Below are positions 21,968 to 32,887 of a stretch of 64,000 nucleotides of DNA, in pieces. Position 1 is the stretch's first letter. Every line of letters starts with the position of its first letter. Origin of the DNA: Cadophora sp. MPI-SDFR-AT-0126 (lineage: Eukaryota; Ascomycota; Leotiomycetes; Helotiales; Ploettnerulaceae); the NCBI GenBank assembly GCA_020747065.1, contig JAGMVK010000001.1:1550001-1614000 (forward strand), given 5' to 3'. Below the pieces are notes generated by a model. That model ran no database searches and was not told the DNA's origin. It saw nothing but the letters and a program-made list of their open reading frames with translations. Made by a program: the position numbers and the translations under genes.

Positions 21968-22482
21968 GCTCGGGCGTTGAAGAGAGATCTATGTTGATTT
22001 GTCCTTGTTCTTTGTTATTTGATCACTCTCTTCTTTCAGTCTTGTTGGTAAGCGAGCCCCTGAAGATCGGCGAGCCTTAAGGCGAGTCAACAATGTCAGG
22101 GGCTTGACTTCGAGCGTCCTTTGCAGATCCGAGCCTGTCGCTCCTCATGTATCAGATCTATTCTGGTGCTCATCTACTTCAACATATTGATTAATGCCTG
22201 GAATTGTCGAACTTATTTTATACTACAAATGTTTTTCATAATCTGACCTTGATCTGAATTAGCCGAGACAAATCTATACCCTTCAAGTAGTCTCCACCAC
22301 AGTTTCGCTTTTCTTCCCTAGTCTTATAAAAGCACCAAACAAGTTCGAAAGAACCAGGCCGAAAGGTCGCCTGCCAGTCTGTCCCGGATGCCTCCTTGAA
22401 TTAGCTGAGTTCTCAAGTACACCTTGCTTTTCTTATGTTGTCTGTTACTCTTCAGCGAGGATGGACACACTCATCTTTCTCA
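21968..22482. other. Convergent 3' flanks, about 500 bp
   Basis: Terminator region between the plus-strand methyltransferase and the minus-strand GNAT gene. No open frame with protein character and no repeat of note. Confidence 0.5.
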
Positions 22483-23052
22483 TCAAGCTCCCACGGAAAT
22501 CTTGTAAACCGCGATCTCATATTCCTCCTCGGGAAACAGCCCAACAAGATCGAACCCAACCTCTTCGTAAAATTCCCTTAATTTCTCATTTCCTGCCCAG
22601 CAATCAAGCACCAGTGTCCCGGCACCATGCCTTTGCTCTAAAGTTTTTAGAGCTTCTTTTAAGAATGTTTTGCCCACCCCATTGCCCTGTAGCGAAGGTT
22701 CCAGCATCAAGGAATGGAGGAACCAAGTCTTCCCGCATGCTTCATCGACCTCCCAGGAGCCGCTGCCATGGCCGGATGAGGGGGAGAAAGGAGAGATTGT
22801 GACGCTGCCGGTAGGAGTCAAGTGAGCAGGTAAAGTGGCTTTGATAGACGTGAATATCAAGATTTCTTCGTTGTGTATCGAAACTCGGATTGTGTCCAGT
22901 GTAGATGGAGTGAGTTCTTGAAGGCTGCCTGATGCCGTGAGGGCTGCTTGAACACGCGTGGCGAGAGAGAGGATATATTCCGTGTCTGATAGAGTAGCTG
23001 GACGGATGTGATATATTGTGGGCTGATTATCGGATTGATCCATTTGTGACAT
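22483..23052 (-). CDS. GNAT-family N-acetyltransferase
   Basis: An acetyl-CoA dependent N-acetyltransferase of about 189 residues, intronless. The start is taken at the ATG at 23052 (MSQMDQSDNQPTIYHIRPAT), because the GNAT fold begins at IRPATLSDTEYILSLA and upstream in-frame sequence lacks an ATG. A second ATG lies three codons on. Motif A is WFLHSLMLEPSLQGNGVGKT, with the Q-x-x-G-x-G pyrophosphate loop. WAGNEKLREFYEEVGFDLVG is motif B. No signal peptide. Substrate unknown: small molecule, antibiotic or protein N-terminus are all possible. Confidence 0.88.
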   Translation of the reverse strand: MSQMDQSDNQPTIYHIRPATLSDTEYILSLATRVQAALTASGSLQELTPSTLDTIRVSIHNEEILIFTSIKATLPAHLTPTGSVTISPFSPSSGHGSGSWEVDEACGKTWFLHSLMLEPSLQGNGVGKTFLKEALKTLEQRHGAGTLVLDCWAGNEKLREFYEEVGFDLVGLFPEEEYEIAVYKISVGA

Positions 23053-23936
23053 GTATATAAAGTCGACCCGTGGTTCAAGAAACTGCTTAATCCTAGTTGG
23101 ATGTTTGATGGAGGGGTAAGTGCGGGGCAAAATGCCAAGCAATCTCGGCTAACTCTCCACAGTTCGAACGAATCATTGTTTACTTTGGAAGGATACAACA
23201 CTTGCTTCTCTTGCAATGATTTGGGATCAGGTGCCCCTTGAAATATAGCAAATCTAATATGAAGCAGATAGCCCAATGATGTTTTATACAGAGCGGGCAA
23301 AGGCTTCCTGCATGAGTCCCTTTTCTAGCAGGAGTGAAATCATCCTGAGCTTCAGCGCACCAGGGAAGACAGGTCAGAGAAGACCTCTGAGACACCTAAG
23401 ATCCCTACAAGGAAATTTCATAGCCATTGATGTAAGTACGATAGCTTGACTTGTCCTGCATGAGTGCTTTTAACCATTACCGATCATGGCGATCGCAATT
23501 TCCAGAAATAGCTGCGGTGCTACATAGATCTGGTGATGGGCACAGATAGGCGAAGGAGATCATAACATATCATTCTATACCCTGACAACGACTATGAGAG
23601 CATGTTTCACAAGAACTCAAATATTTCATAAATATGGTAACACTCAAGGTGATACCTACTCATCATGATGCATTGCCAAGTGTCATCGTCGTGTCACAGA
23701 TTGCGCTTGCCTAAGAATTCGAAAAGATTATTTGATGGAGCGGGTATCAAACCGCGCCAAACAATGAATTACATTGCCCATTTGTACTGAGGATCTATAT
23801 ACAGAAGTATGTGCAGGACTGGGCGTCCCCAGCATTACACATACAGAAGAAATGAAATTATGGTCCATCCCGAAATATTCTACGCCACCAACTCCCTAAA
23901 AGAGAAAGTCTCGCTCACTGCCCTTGCCTAAGAATT
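23053..23936. other. Intergenic, about 0.9 kb
   Basis: Promoter of the GNAT gene and 3' flank of the lectin-like gene. No gene supported. The small hairpin-like sequence GCGGGTATCAAACCGC near 23738 does not belong to a tRNA that I can fold. Confidence 0.45.
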
Positions 23937-25323
23937 CTAGCCTGTCCGACCGTTGTTATCAATGAACGCCTCAGTCCATGTCGTGTTGCTGAGCGAGCCC
24001 TCGGCAAGATCTCCTTCCTTGACCTGGTAAAATCGAGCTTGGTCGGCCCAACCAACGGCACTGATTGGTGCCCCAACAAAATCGGCTGCTGCCCAGAGGT
24101 GATTGTGGCCTGGCTGCGGAGCCCAAGAGGTGTTCGTTGTTTGTGAGGCTCCGGAACCGAGGAATTCATAGATACCTGCATCGAGACCAGTGTAGTAGAC
24201 ATGTAGTTGGTCTTGGACTTCGGTGTAGGCAGCACCGAGACCAGATCTGGGATTCCAGGAAGCAATGAGATCTGGTGAAACGATGGATGCTGTGAGAAAG
24301 TGTTAGTGCTTGAATTTCAGGAGCGGTGGGTAGAAAATATTTACGTTTGGTCCAGACGTCTGCTGTAAACTGCATCTTGAAGAGAGCCCGAGTCAGATCA
24401 TCGACGTAGAAGATGTTGATGTTGTTAGTCGTTGAGTTGACGTTGACTGCCGCGATAGACGAGGCGTTCAAACCAGAGCCACCAATTGGTTTCCCTAGAT
24501 TGAATCCCGAGTTGTCTCCTTGTAGCTCTGAAATATATCCATCCTCATCGTGGTAGTACACTCGCCAATCTTGGGCTTTGTTGACATTAACTGCTGCAAG
24601 CCCAGTAAAATTGCTAGGTGCAATTTGAGTTGGGAGATAACAATTTGCAATAGTATTGCATTTGTCGGAATTTGGGGAACAGGTGACTGCCGACATGGTT
24701 ATGTTGCTCACACCTGACAAGTAGAAGATGTTGAGCATTACGACTCCAGTCGATGCATCAACCTCAGTTGTAGCCGATAGAGGAGATCCGATCTTGGGTG
24801 GGATGCTCAGCTTGACCGGCTGCTCAGGCTGAAATGTTCGGCCATCCAAACTAATCTGGAGATTTATTCCACCCGAAGAGTTCTGCCAAATGACGTGCGT
24901 GTTCCACGTAGTTCCATCGTTCAGGAACAATCCTGAGCTGGCGACACTGTTCATCGTGTTGTTGGTGATTGCTTTCACTACAGACACTCTTGAATTATTC
25001 GTTCGCGTCGATTTGCTTTCCATGTGTCCAATCACCCCAACGACCACGCCGATCACGAGAATTCCTAGCCCTAGAATTGCCACTATCCATAATATATGTC
25101 TCTTCCAGAAAGGTTTTGGTGCTGGTCGAGATGGAAGTTCCGTATCCGCATATCCTGGAGGGGCATGCGGAGGAACCGGAGCAGCAGCTAGAACAACCTC
25201 TGGTGCATGTGACGGTCTTCTGTTCGGCTCAACGACCTCCATTCCCTGTCCCATCGGCCCTACCATGACGATTTTTTCATCCGAGTAGATATTCTGCTCC
25301 ACCGGGGAGAATGCCGCCGCCAT
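23937..25323 (-). CDS. Single-pass membrane protein with fucose-specific-lectin-like ectodomain
   Basis: A predicted type II membrane protein. With the ATG at 25323 it has 443 residues in two exons (25323-24345, 24289-23937; intron 55 bp). A Pro-rich cytosolic stretch ends in basic KPFWKRH. One hydrophobic segment follows (ILWIVAILGLGILVIGVVVG), then an N-glycosylation-rich ectodomain. The ectodomain has repeated blades with the pattern (W/L/I)xVYYxxxDGxIxEL. Examples are DWRVYYHDEDGYISELQGD, NINIFYVDDLTRALFKM and LHVYYTGLDAGIYEFLG. This resembles the AAL-type fucose-lectin beta-propeller. It could bind fucosylated glycans of a host or of other organisms, but that is inferred only. The coding frame continues upstream of 25323 without stop (VNQDRPYSNSPVSPLQTP). 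A further exon, 25605-25476, joined by a short 42-bp intron (25475-25434) would add 80 residues in frame, so the true start may be 25605. Confidence 0.75.
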
Positions 25324-27931
25324 ATTCCTTTGGCCATCAATAGGAGTCTGTAATGGCGACACTGGGGAGTTCGAGTACGGCCGGTCTTGATTGACCTGAA
25401 CTTGATGAGCGGGCTTCAGATTATAAAAACATGCTATAGAAAAGCGATCATCCTGTAGGCCAAGAACTGATCAACGGAGTTCTCCCCTTGATGAGACATC
25501 ATTGAGAGCTGTTGGAGAGTTGAACAGGGAGTCGGACTTGGTAGTACCAATGTCATCGCCCTGTCTAGAAAGGTACAAATCAAACTTGGGGAAAAGACTG
25601 ACCATCTTGGAATGAGCTCGAGGACTTGAAGAACAGATATCTGTAGGGCTCGAGTGGGATAAGAAACGTAAAGAGCAATTAGATGTTTGAAAGTAAGTGA
25701 TCAACGCTAAAACATAATTCGAATGGTAAGACGGCTCAGATGAACCGGCGAGGGAATGTCGAGAAAGGAGTAGAGATAGAAATGAGGATTGGTGAGAACG
25801 GATCTTCAGAAGACAAGATTTGAGAAGACTGAGGTTACCATGGCTCCTCAATTGACAGGGTCTGTGTCTGCATGAATCTCAATCGCATCCGGATAGCGTA
25901 GGGCTGGAAGGTTAAAGTATGGGTCTATAATAGGCCAAGACATGAGAATCCAGGCTTCAGGATCCAACTTTAACTGGATTGTTTTAAGCTATCTGATACG
26001 TCGCTGGTTCGTTGTGGTTTTCCTGACAGCGGCTGGTCCGCCTTCGACAGGTTGTGATGTCCTCATCTTTTGAACCTCCTGACTCGCGTGGGATTCTGGC
26101 AAGCTTGATACAGTCTGGGCGAAGTATCTGACGAAGATATACGAGCTCCAGTAAACAAGGTAATACTTCCAAGCTAAGCTCGATCAGAGAGAGGTGCACT
26201 CAAATTAAGGTTTGGTGTATGCCGGAATTCAGACGGTCTCATCGCGTTTGGGAACAGTGGGCCCAACATGTTTTCGGACCACCAACTTGTCTGTGCTCCA
26301 TGCCTTTCAAATGAAAATGTGCCTCTTAGGGCTAAGCCTTCACCTATTTTTAATAAAGCCCGTTACTCGTTCCTTGCTGCTCCTTTTCGTCGGTGTGACC
26401 GAGATGCTGTGAAAAGTCTGGGAAGAACACATCCGAAGAAAGTCGTTCAACAACTTCCTTTTCTCCCGCTAGTACGAGGTGTGATGGCCGTCTATGGCAG
26501 TCGTTGTTTTCACTCAAATATTGCTGAAAGAGATTCAAGAAGGAGGTTTCAGCTCAACGCTCGATCAAGAGTTGGCTGATGGTTGGTATGAGAAGTACAT
26601 GCCAGGCAGACCTCGTGATGTCAGCTTCGGTAACTCTGAGCACGGTCGATACGAAGGTTCTATCAATTCGAAACTACAACCCCACCCTTTCCTCATCACA
26701 AGCTCAACATCGCAACCCCGCCGTTGACCGCCTTGTTCTTGAGATTCCTTCCATTCCTTACACTCTCTGCTGCTTCACCTGTGACAATCCCTGCATCTGA
26801 TTTTGACTGTCTGTCTCGAGAGATCGATCGAGAGCCACTCACAGAGCGCTGAACATTGCTCGGTCACCGCCTAGATCTTGCTCTTAAAAATATATGAATG
26901 GCTTTTTGATCAAAATGTAGCAACTCGAACCACATTTTGAAATGCTCCAAGGCAATAATTACACTTCTGTCTCCTGAGTTCAGCAAGCAGACAACGTCTT
27001 GACTGTTCTCCGGTTTCCCTTGCCTGTTCCCAGGGCCTCTTCCGAAGGTCAAGTCGGAACGTGGTCTTTCTGATCTCTATATCTCATTAATCCAGCAAAT
27101 GTTGATATCGGTCTCTGGGCCATCTCGACTTACATTTCGTTCACAGATATTCTGATGGTCCTTGCCGTGAGCACGACTATTGGCTGCTTTTGCATATCCC
27201 TGTTGTTTTTGGGGCTCAATCCACTGTCTGATATTCCCTCTTCCATCTTTGCTATGATTCCACCGAGCCTTTCAACTCATTTCGGCATCGCTTCGTTTTT
27301 GTTGTTGATATCTATTCTAACGATTCAAAATTGATGGCCTGCATCGATTTGAGATCTTAACCATTCGTACGAAGTTGTATATGCACACGGGGCTATCACT
27401 TGTTACACTCGCCAGTCTTTTGTCTTGGTTGGTCGCGGAAGAAACTGCTTCTGGAGATGGGTTGGACATTGCCCATGCTCTGATAATCTATGGCAAATCG
27501 GAAATATACAGCTTGAAAGGCTGGCTGCCAATCCTTCCTCCCATGAGCCTTACTATCATGCCCAATCAAAGCCTAGTAGCGATATGTAGTCTTGTTGAAA
27601 TTGCTACACCCGGCCCACTGCCGACGATCAGCAGCCGAACGAAAGTGCACCTGCCCATAACTGGGGTGAACCCAGCATCAAGATCCTTTTCACAGGCCTG
27701 CTATACACATTATATTATTTGCACTTTGCGGTTAGGCATTTCTATAGGCTTGGCTAAGTTTTCAGCTGTTATGACAGCTAATCACATCGTTGCTGTTACG
27801 TTTTGCAACCTCGCCCCGCAGACATATATAAGTGAACTACTCTCCCAGCATCTCTGACCCAAGGTGGCACTCTCAGTGAGCTCTATGAGTAAACTTTTTT
27901 TTTTTTTAATTTACAGCACGTTTGTTCGAAA
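25324..27931. other. Long intergenic stretch, 2.6 kb, possibly decayed genes
   Basis: The left end probably includes one more exon of the lectin-like gene (25605-25476). Beyond that I see no supportable gene. A plus-strand frame at 27375-27857 starts with a hydrophobic, signal-like segment (MYMHTGLSLVTLASLLSWLV), but the rest has no domain and no splice partner. A run of 12 T lies near 27897-27908. The region could be a gene graveyard. Confidence 0.4.
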
Positions 27932-29243
27932 TCATCCATTTGGGCTCAAATTATCTCCATTGGTTCCCATCCGGGCGTTTCCGTTAAGCCCTTGAAATTC
28001 GTCAACAAGCTCTGTCCCCTCCAAGATCCGCTCCCAATCTGCGACTTGTGCGGCTCTCCAACTCAGCATTTCATCCACAAGGTATTGCTGTCGGCTTTGG
28101 ATGAACTTGTTTGCCTCTGACAGCATATCCTCGGCATACTTCAGTTCTTCTTCTGGCACTTTGCTGGCTAATTGGTCAAGATACTTCCGCAATCCGGAGC
28201 CCTTTTTGGAAGGTCCGCCACGATGATGCTGGTGGCTCTTCCCTTTGGACTTCTTTTGTGAACCCTCTGAAGCATTCGTCGCAACCCTTGGATGAAGCCC
28301 GTTCTGGTCCGCTGAGGACCTCGATCCACCACAGCCTCTTTCAACCGACTTTATCCAAGCATATATGGTTTCGTCGGATGTCTGAGGGTTGACGTTCAAT
28401 CTCTCTTGAACGTGTGTGGCAATTCGGTCTGGGGGTTTGTGGCTTTTGATGTAGTCGTTAAACCAAGTTCTGATCTTTTTCATTTCGTACGATCTTCTGG
28501 CTTTAGAATGTTAGGTTCCACACTGGCGCATTCACATTACTCGTGCCATACTTACTGTCTAGACTTTTTCTTTCATATTTTCCTCTTGAACGAATTTCTA
28601 GGCATTCTATTGGGTCCATGGTTGCCGCAACTGTTCGGGTCCAGTTCCAAACGACGGTCTTCATTTCTTCTGCGAATACCTCCTTCCAACAAAGAACAAA
28701 AGCTATGTTGGCGAGTTGATAAGACGTTTCTTGCGACTCACGCACCTGTCGATTCCAACACCTAATAGATTCCTCCCCAGCATTCACGTCTACCATCAGT
28801 TGAAGCTCGGGATCCCTTGCAAGCAAGATATCCTTCGGCGTATTCCAGGTATTGCTGACCGAATTCCATTCTACCGTTCTTTCTATTACACGAGAAGGAG
28901 TACGGTCGCGGATTCGGTCTGGGACAACACGAAGATACCACATGGCACTGCAGAGTCCAGAAAACGTCTTCACTTCCATCTCGCCATGCAATTCGCTCTC
29001 TGCACAGCCCATGATATGGAATAACATGGCCAAGTCGTCCTTGCCAAAACAGTCTGTCCGGCTAAAATCGGGTCGCCATCTGTACTGGTCGTTGTGTATC
29101 AGCCGCAAGACCTGTATATCGAGCAGAGGAGATTTCCCCAGCATCCGCTGTACTTGGACTCTAGTCCACCGAGGGGAGTCCGGCACGCTTCCATTCTCTC
29201 CTGCGAACTGTATCCGCGTAGATATCTCGTGTGGTACATTCAT
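27932..29243 (-). CDS. Hypothetical protein, 418 residues, two exons
   Basis: Not recognised. Exon 1 (29243-28556) and exon 2 (28500-27932) join through a 55-bp intron (GTAAGT..CTAAAG, CTAAC branch). The 418-residue product keeps frame. The frame also stays open upstream of the ATG (ELHPELA), so an earlier exon is possible. The first about 230 residues are a mixed, Trp-rich region (VEWNSVSNTWNTPKDILLA, FVLCWKEVFAEEMKTVVWNW). It then has a basic helical block (SYEMKKIRTWFNDYIKSHK, IATHVQERLNV, ETIYAWIKSVERG). The family relation of that block is unclear; it could be a small DNA-binding-like helical domain. A Ser/Lys/His linker and a C-terminal helix (SEANKFIQSRQQYLVDEML) follow. No signal peptide or membrane segment. 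It lies next to the divergent ammonium transporter gene in an accessory-looking region. Confidence 0.62.
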
Positions 29244-30020
29244 GGCCAATTCTGGATGAAGCTCGTCCGATGTTCTAACAAATTACACTATCACTGCCTG
29301 AAATACGGCGGATCCGGTACGACTTAACCCCCACGATTAGGAACGACCCGGTTGTTTTTATGCGAGGCCATGTGCTACGCGGTCCGTTGTCCTTCCCTTC
29401 AGAGCAAGAGCAACGAACGGGGTTGCACGAGGCGAAGATGCGATTCAAAGATTACTTCGTGGAAAAAGAGACCTTTTTCCAGGCAGCCAGTGGAGAGCGG
29501 CGTCATCTCTTGGGAACTGCTCTCAGTATGGTGAAGCTGCACAATGCGAGGCAGTAAGCGGGGCTTTTCCACATGTCAATGTTTTTGGTCAATATTTCCT
29601 GGGTTAGAAGTGCCCAGCAAGCCTCAGAGACAGATACGCCCATGCCATAGATAGCGGAACGAGCTCTGAAAGGTCTGAATACACTCACCGAAAAGCCAGC
29701 GCGTCCCCGTCTTAGCTGGTTGGGCGAGCATTATCTGTGGCGTCCACACAGCGTTCAGCTGAACAGGCCCCCGCAACCCCGAACAGGTCGCAGAGTTTTT
29801 GAGGCGCAATAATCAATATGCCCCTTTTCTTAAACAAGGTCAATCATAGAATGCCGAGCTGCCATCGAAACTGCCTCGCGACCCAGCATCTGCATGAGGC
29901 TCTTGCAGAGAAGCCGCCTGGCTTTCTGGGGTCCTTAAGCCCCTCCAGAGCAGTTCAGAGAGTATTGGTGAGTTTTAAAACCACTCTGAACTTCACGTTC
30001 GCTTTTCAAAGAACTCTGCA
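29244..30020. other. Divergent intergenic region upstream of the ammonium transporter
   Basis: About 780 bp. A 65-codon plus-strand frame at 29360-29557 (ending LLGTALSMVKLHNARQ) looks mildly protein-like, but it has no motif and no splice partner, so I do not call it. The remainder is likely a shared promoter region. Confidence 0.4.
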
Positions 30021-32149
30021 ATGGAATCTGCAACATTGAACGTAGCTGAGCCAGTACAAACGCTGGTAGAGGTCTCGGTAGCCTACGATGAGATCTTGGC
30101 GCACCCGGAGAGGTATTTTCAGGTTAGTTGCGATACTCTGGATTCCAGAAGTAGAGCTGAGCCAACTAATTGACCAGGGATCTGACATCGTCTGGATGAT
30201 GGTTTCTTCAGCTCTTGTGTTTTTAATGATTCCAGCATTGTCGCTCATATATGCTGGGATGGGCAATCGTTCCTATGCGCTGACTTTATTTCGCCTTCCT
30301 CTCATGACCGCTGGGTTTATCGGCTTTCAGGTCGGTATTTTGAGTACTGGTAATGCGTGCATTCATAGTGCTGAAAGAATGTAGTGGGCTCTCTGGGGAT
30401 ACGCCTTTACTTTTACTCGATCGTCGGTAAACTGGTGGGGAGGTGAAAGACGAGCTTTTGGTCTGACAGATGTCATTGCACACCCCATTGACATAGGAGA
30501 CGATGGTGAAGGTGGATCCATCCCCGAGCTCGTATATGTCCTCTATGAGGGAATGTTTGCCGCATTCACGTAAGGATTCTCTTAAACATAAAAGAAGATT
30601 TTCTGATAATGAGCCATCAGTGCTGCGCTTGTCTGTGGAGGAACGATGCACAGAGCGCCTCCAACTCGGTTCCTAGGGTTCATAACATTATGGTCCGTTT
30701 TGATATACTATCCAGTTGCCAGGTGGTCATGGGACTCGGATGGATGGTCGAACAAACTCGGAATCATGGATTTTGCAGGTGGCACGCCGGTCCATATTGT
30801 CAGTGGTACCACCGTTGCTGCATTTGCCGTTTTCTGTGGCTTTGAGGAAAGGAGAATGTCTGGTGAAGTCTTAATCGCCGTTGAAAGGCTTTTCGAGAAT
30901 TTCCAAAAGCGACTGTACAAGAGACTGATCAATCCCTGGGTCGAGCAATGGAAGACCCTTCGCAGCCTGGTTCGCTATTGCTCGGTTCGCTATTTCGGAA
31001 AAACACCCAGGCCACTCGAGGACGACGAAAGTGATAGTGATAGTTCTGATGATGGGGAGCAGGAAGTTGAACCGTATAGTGTCAACTATGTTGTTCTTGG
31101 AACTGCTTTGTTGGTGGGTGCCGCTTCTTTCCAACAAATCAACACCCCTCTTCATATGCTGACACCTGATGACGCAGTGGTTTGGCTGGTCGGGATTCAA
31201 TGGAGGCTCAGCCCTTGGAGGCAATCTGCGTGCGGTCTCTGCTTGGACGTCAACGCATATTGCAGCCAGTAGTGGAGGAGCAGTGGGTGTTCTGTTGATC
31301 TGGCGACGTAAGATGTTCGCCAGAGCGGCAGATCCTGGCCAAGACATGTCCTACGATAACCTTACCGCCTTGTATTTCTGTGATGGAGCTATCGCCGGCC
31401 TAGTTGCTATCACTCCAGGTGCTGGGTTCGTAAGTGGATTACTGTCCTCCTGTTGGTTCTGAATCTGACATGTTAGGTGCCTGTTTGGAGCGCGGCTATT
31501 TTTGGGGTCATATCTTCCTTGGTAGTCTACCTGTTGAAAGAGGAGGCTTTGATCTTCTTGAAGAGAGATCCGTTACAGATATTCGCCGTTCACACAGGCG
31601 GTGGTATTGTCGGCATGTGTCTTACAGGCCTATTTGCGAGGTATGTCGAACCATTTTCGAAAAGAAATTCACTAATGGACGTTTCTTGCCAGTGAAGCTA
31701 CAATTGGACTTGACGGCCACTCCACTATACCTTATCCAGACCGCACGAGAGGTGAAAGACTGGGGTGAGGACATCCAAATATCTCATTTCAAATGTCTTC
31801 TCATAGCTAATGACATGTTTTCAGATATCAGATAGCGGATTCCGTTGCCGGAATAAGTTACACCTTTGTCGTCACTTTGGCCATATTATACTTCGAGAAA
31901 CTTGTGGTTTTCGTGTTTATGAATATTGGAAAGCCCTTGCGTGACTGGAAACCGGTACCTGGAGTCACAAATACATACCGAGATCACTTACAGGCCACAC
32001 CGATGCAAACCTGGCGAGCTGCACACGACGATGTTCCCTTGCAAACAATTGACCATCCACAACATCCAGGGCCGTTACTTGGTCCTGTTGAAGATGCTCC
32101 GATCGTCAATGGAAATACTCCACACCATCAAACCGGCTTGGTGGTCTAA
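30021..32149 (+). CDS. Ammonium transporter (Amt/Mep family) with enlarged TM5-TM6 loop
   Basis: An integral-membrane ammonium channel/transporter for nitrogen uptake or sensing. Eight exons (30021-30122, 30178-30330, 30385-30569, 30621-31113, 31178-31429, 31477-31640, 31693-31764, 31825-32149) encode 581 residues. All seven introns are 47-64 bp and in frame. Family marks are DIVWMMVSSALVFLMIPALS, LIYAGM, WALWGYAF, and IMDFAGGTPVHIVSG with Asp197 and pore His205. Further on are LLWFGWSGFNGGSALGGNL, FAVHTGGGIVGMCLTGLFAS with the second pore His434, and YQIADSVAGISYTFV. Both twin histidines are present, so conduction looks possible. Odd points: between about residues 221 and 301 the loop is some 80 residues, against about 20 in yeast Mep2. 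It carries a basic amphipathic stretch and then an acidic Ser tract (EDDESDSDSSDDGEQEVEP). The C-tail (KPLRDWKPVPGVTNTYRDH) lacks the usual conserved regulatory sequence. It is a divergent Mep paralogue. Confidence 0.93.
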
Positions 32150-32887
32150 GCTGGTGAATTTTGACGAAAGTGTCGAGCCTTGTAGATACTTCGTACAGGG
32201 ATATCGTGCCAGGGACTGGTAATGGACGGAGGAAATTTCTATGACCATGCTCAAGATACCCCGATGTATTGTAATTTGTATCGAATCTAACAGTATTATA
32301 AGCCTATGTGTACTTGTACTTCGATCGCTGGAGAATCATGTTCGTTTGGGTGTGTGGCATGGCCATTCTCGAAAGATTGCGGCCTATCCCAACTGCGCAG
32401 ACAAGTCCACCGGTCTCAAGAAAAGTGCTCTAGAGTGATGTAAGACTTTCGAGCATGTCACTTAACATTGAATTGGAAGACGCATGGTGATTGCCGTTCA
32501 AAAGTGCAAATTAAATAGAAATCCGAAACTTCGAGAGGCCCACACGTCAGTGGTGGCAGTGCCTGGTCTTTTCCATAAACAAGGCTGCCCAATACCTGTA
32601 CGCCTCTCCCACCTGATAGGTGCAGCTGATAGCCAGCGACCTGTATTTGAACTTAAAGGACATGATCCTGCGTCTGCCTGACGCCTTCCCGCCCGATCTG
32701 GCTTCATTGGCCGCTTCCCGATCCAGGTCACCTCATGCCACCATCGATTTTCTCACAGAGGCTTGTGCGATTCTCCGAGCATTTAATTGAGGTGTAGAGG
32801 CTTGTCCAAAAACATTCCCTACCGTACCATATCAACAACTAAGTCCAGCGAGTCTGTCTGCCCGAGAACCACAATCAAACGGTTCAA
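32150..32887. other. Intergenic between transporter and patatin-GTPase gene
   Basis: About 740 bp between two same-strand genes; too long to suggest a fused transcript. Short frames only. The last 100 bases are the likely leader of the downstream gene. Confidence 0.5.

Noticed and set aside
23735..23765. Possible tRNA-like hairpin
   Set aside because: Only one short GC stem; no acceptor stem, T-loop consensus or anticodon arm could be laid out.
27375..27857. 160-codon plus-strand frame with hydrophobic start
   Set aside because: Signal-peptide-like start but no further domain, many unlikely residues, no splice partner; not enough support.
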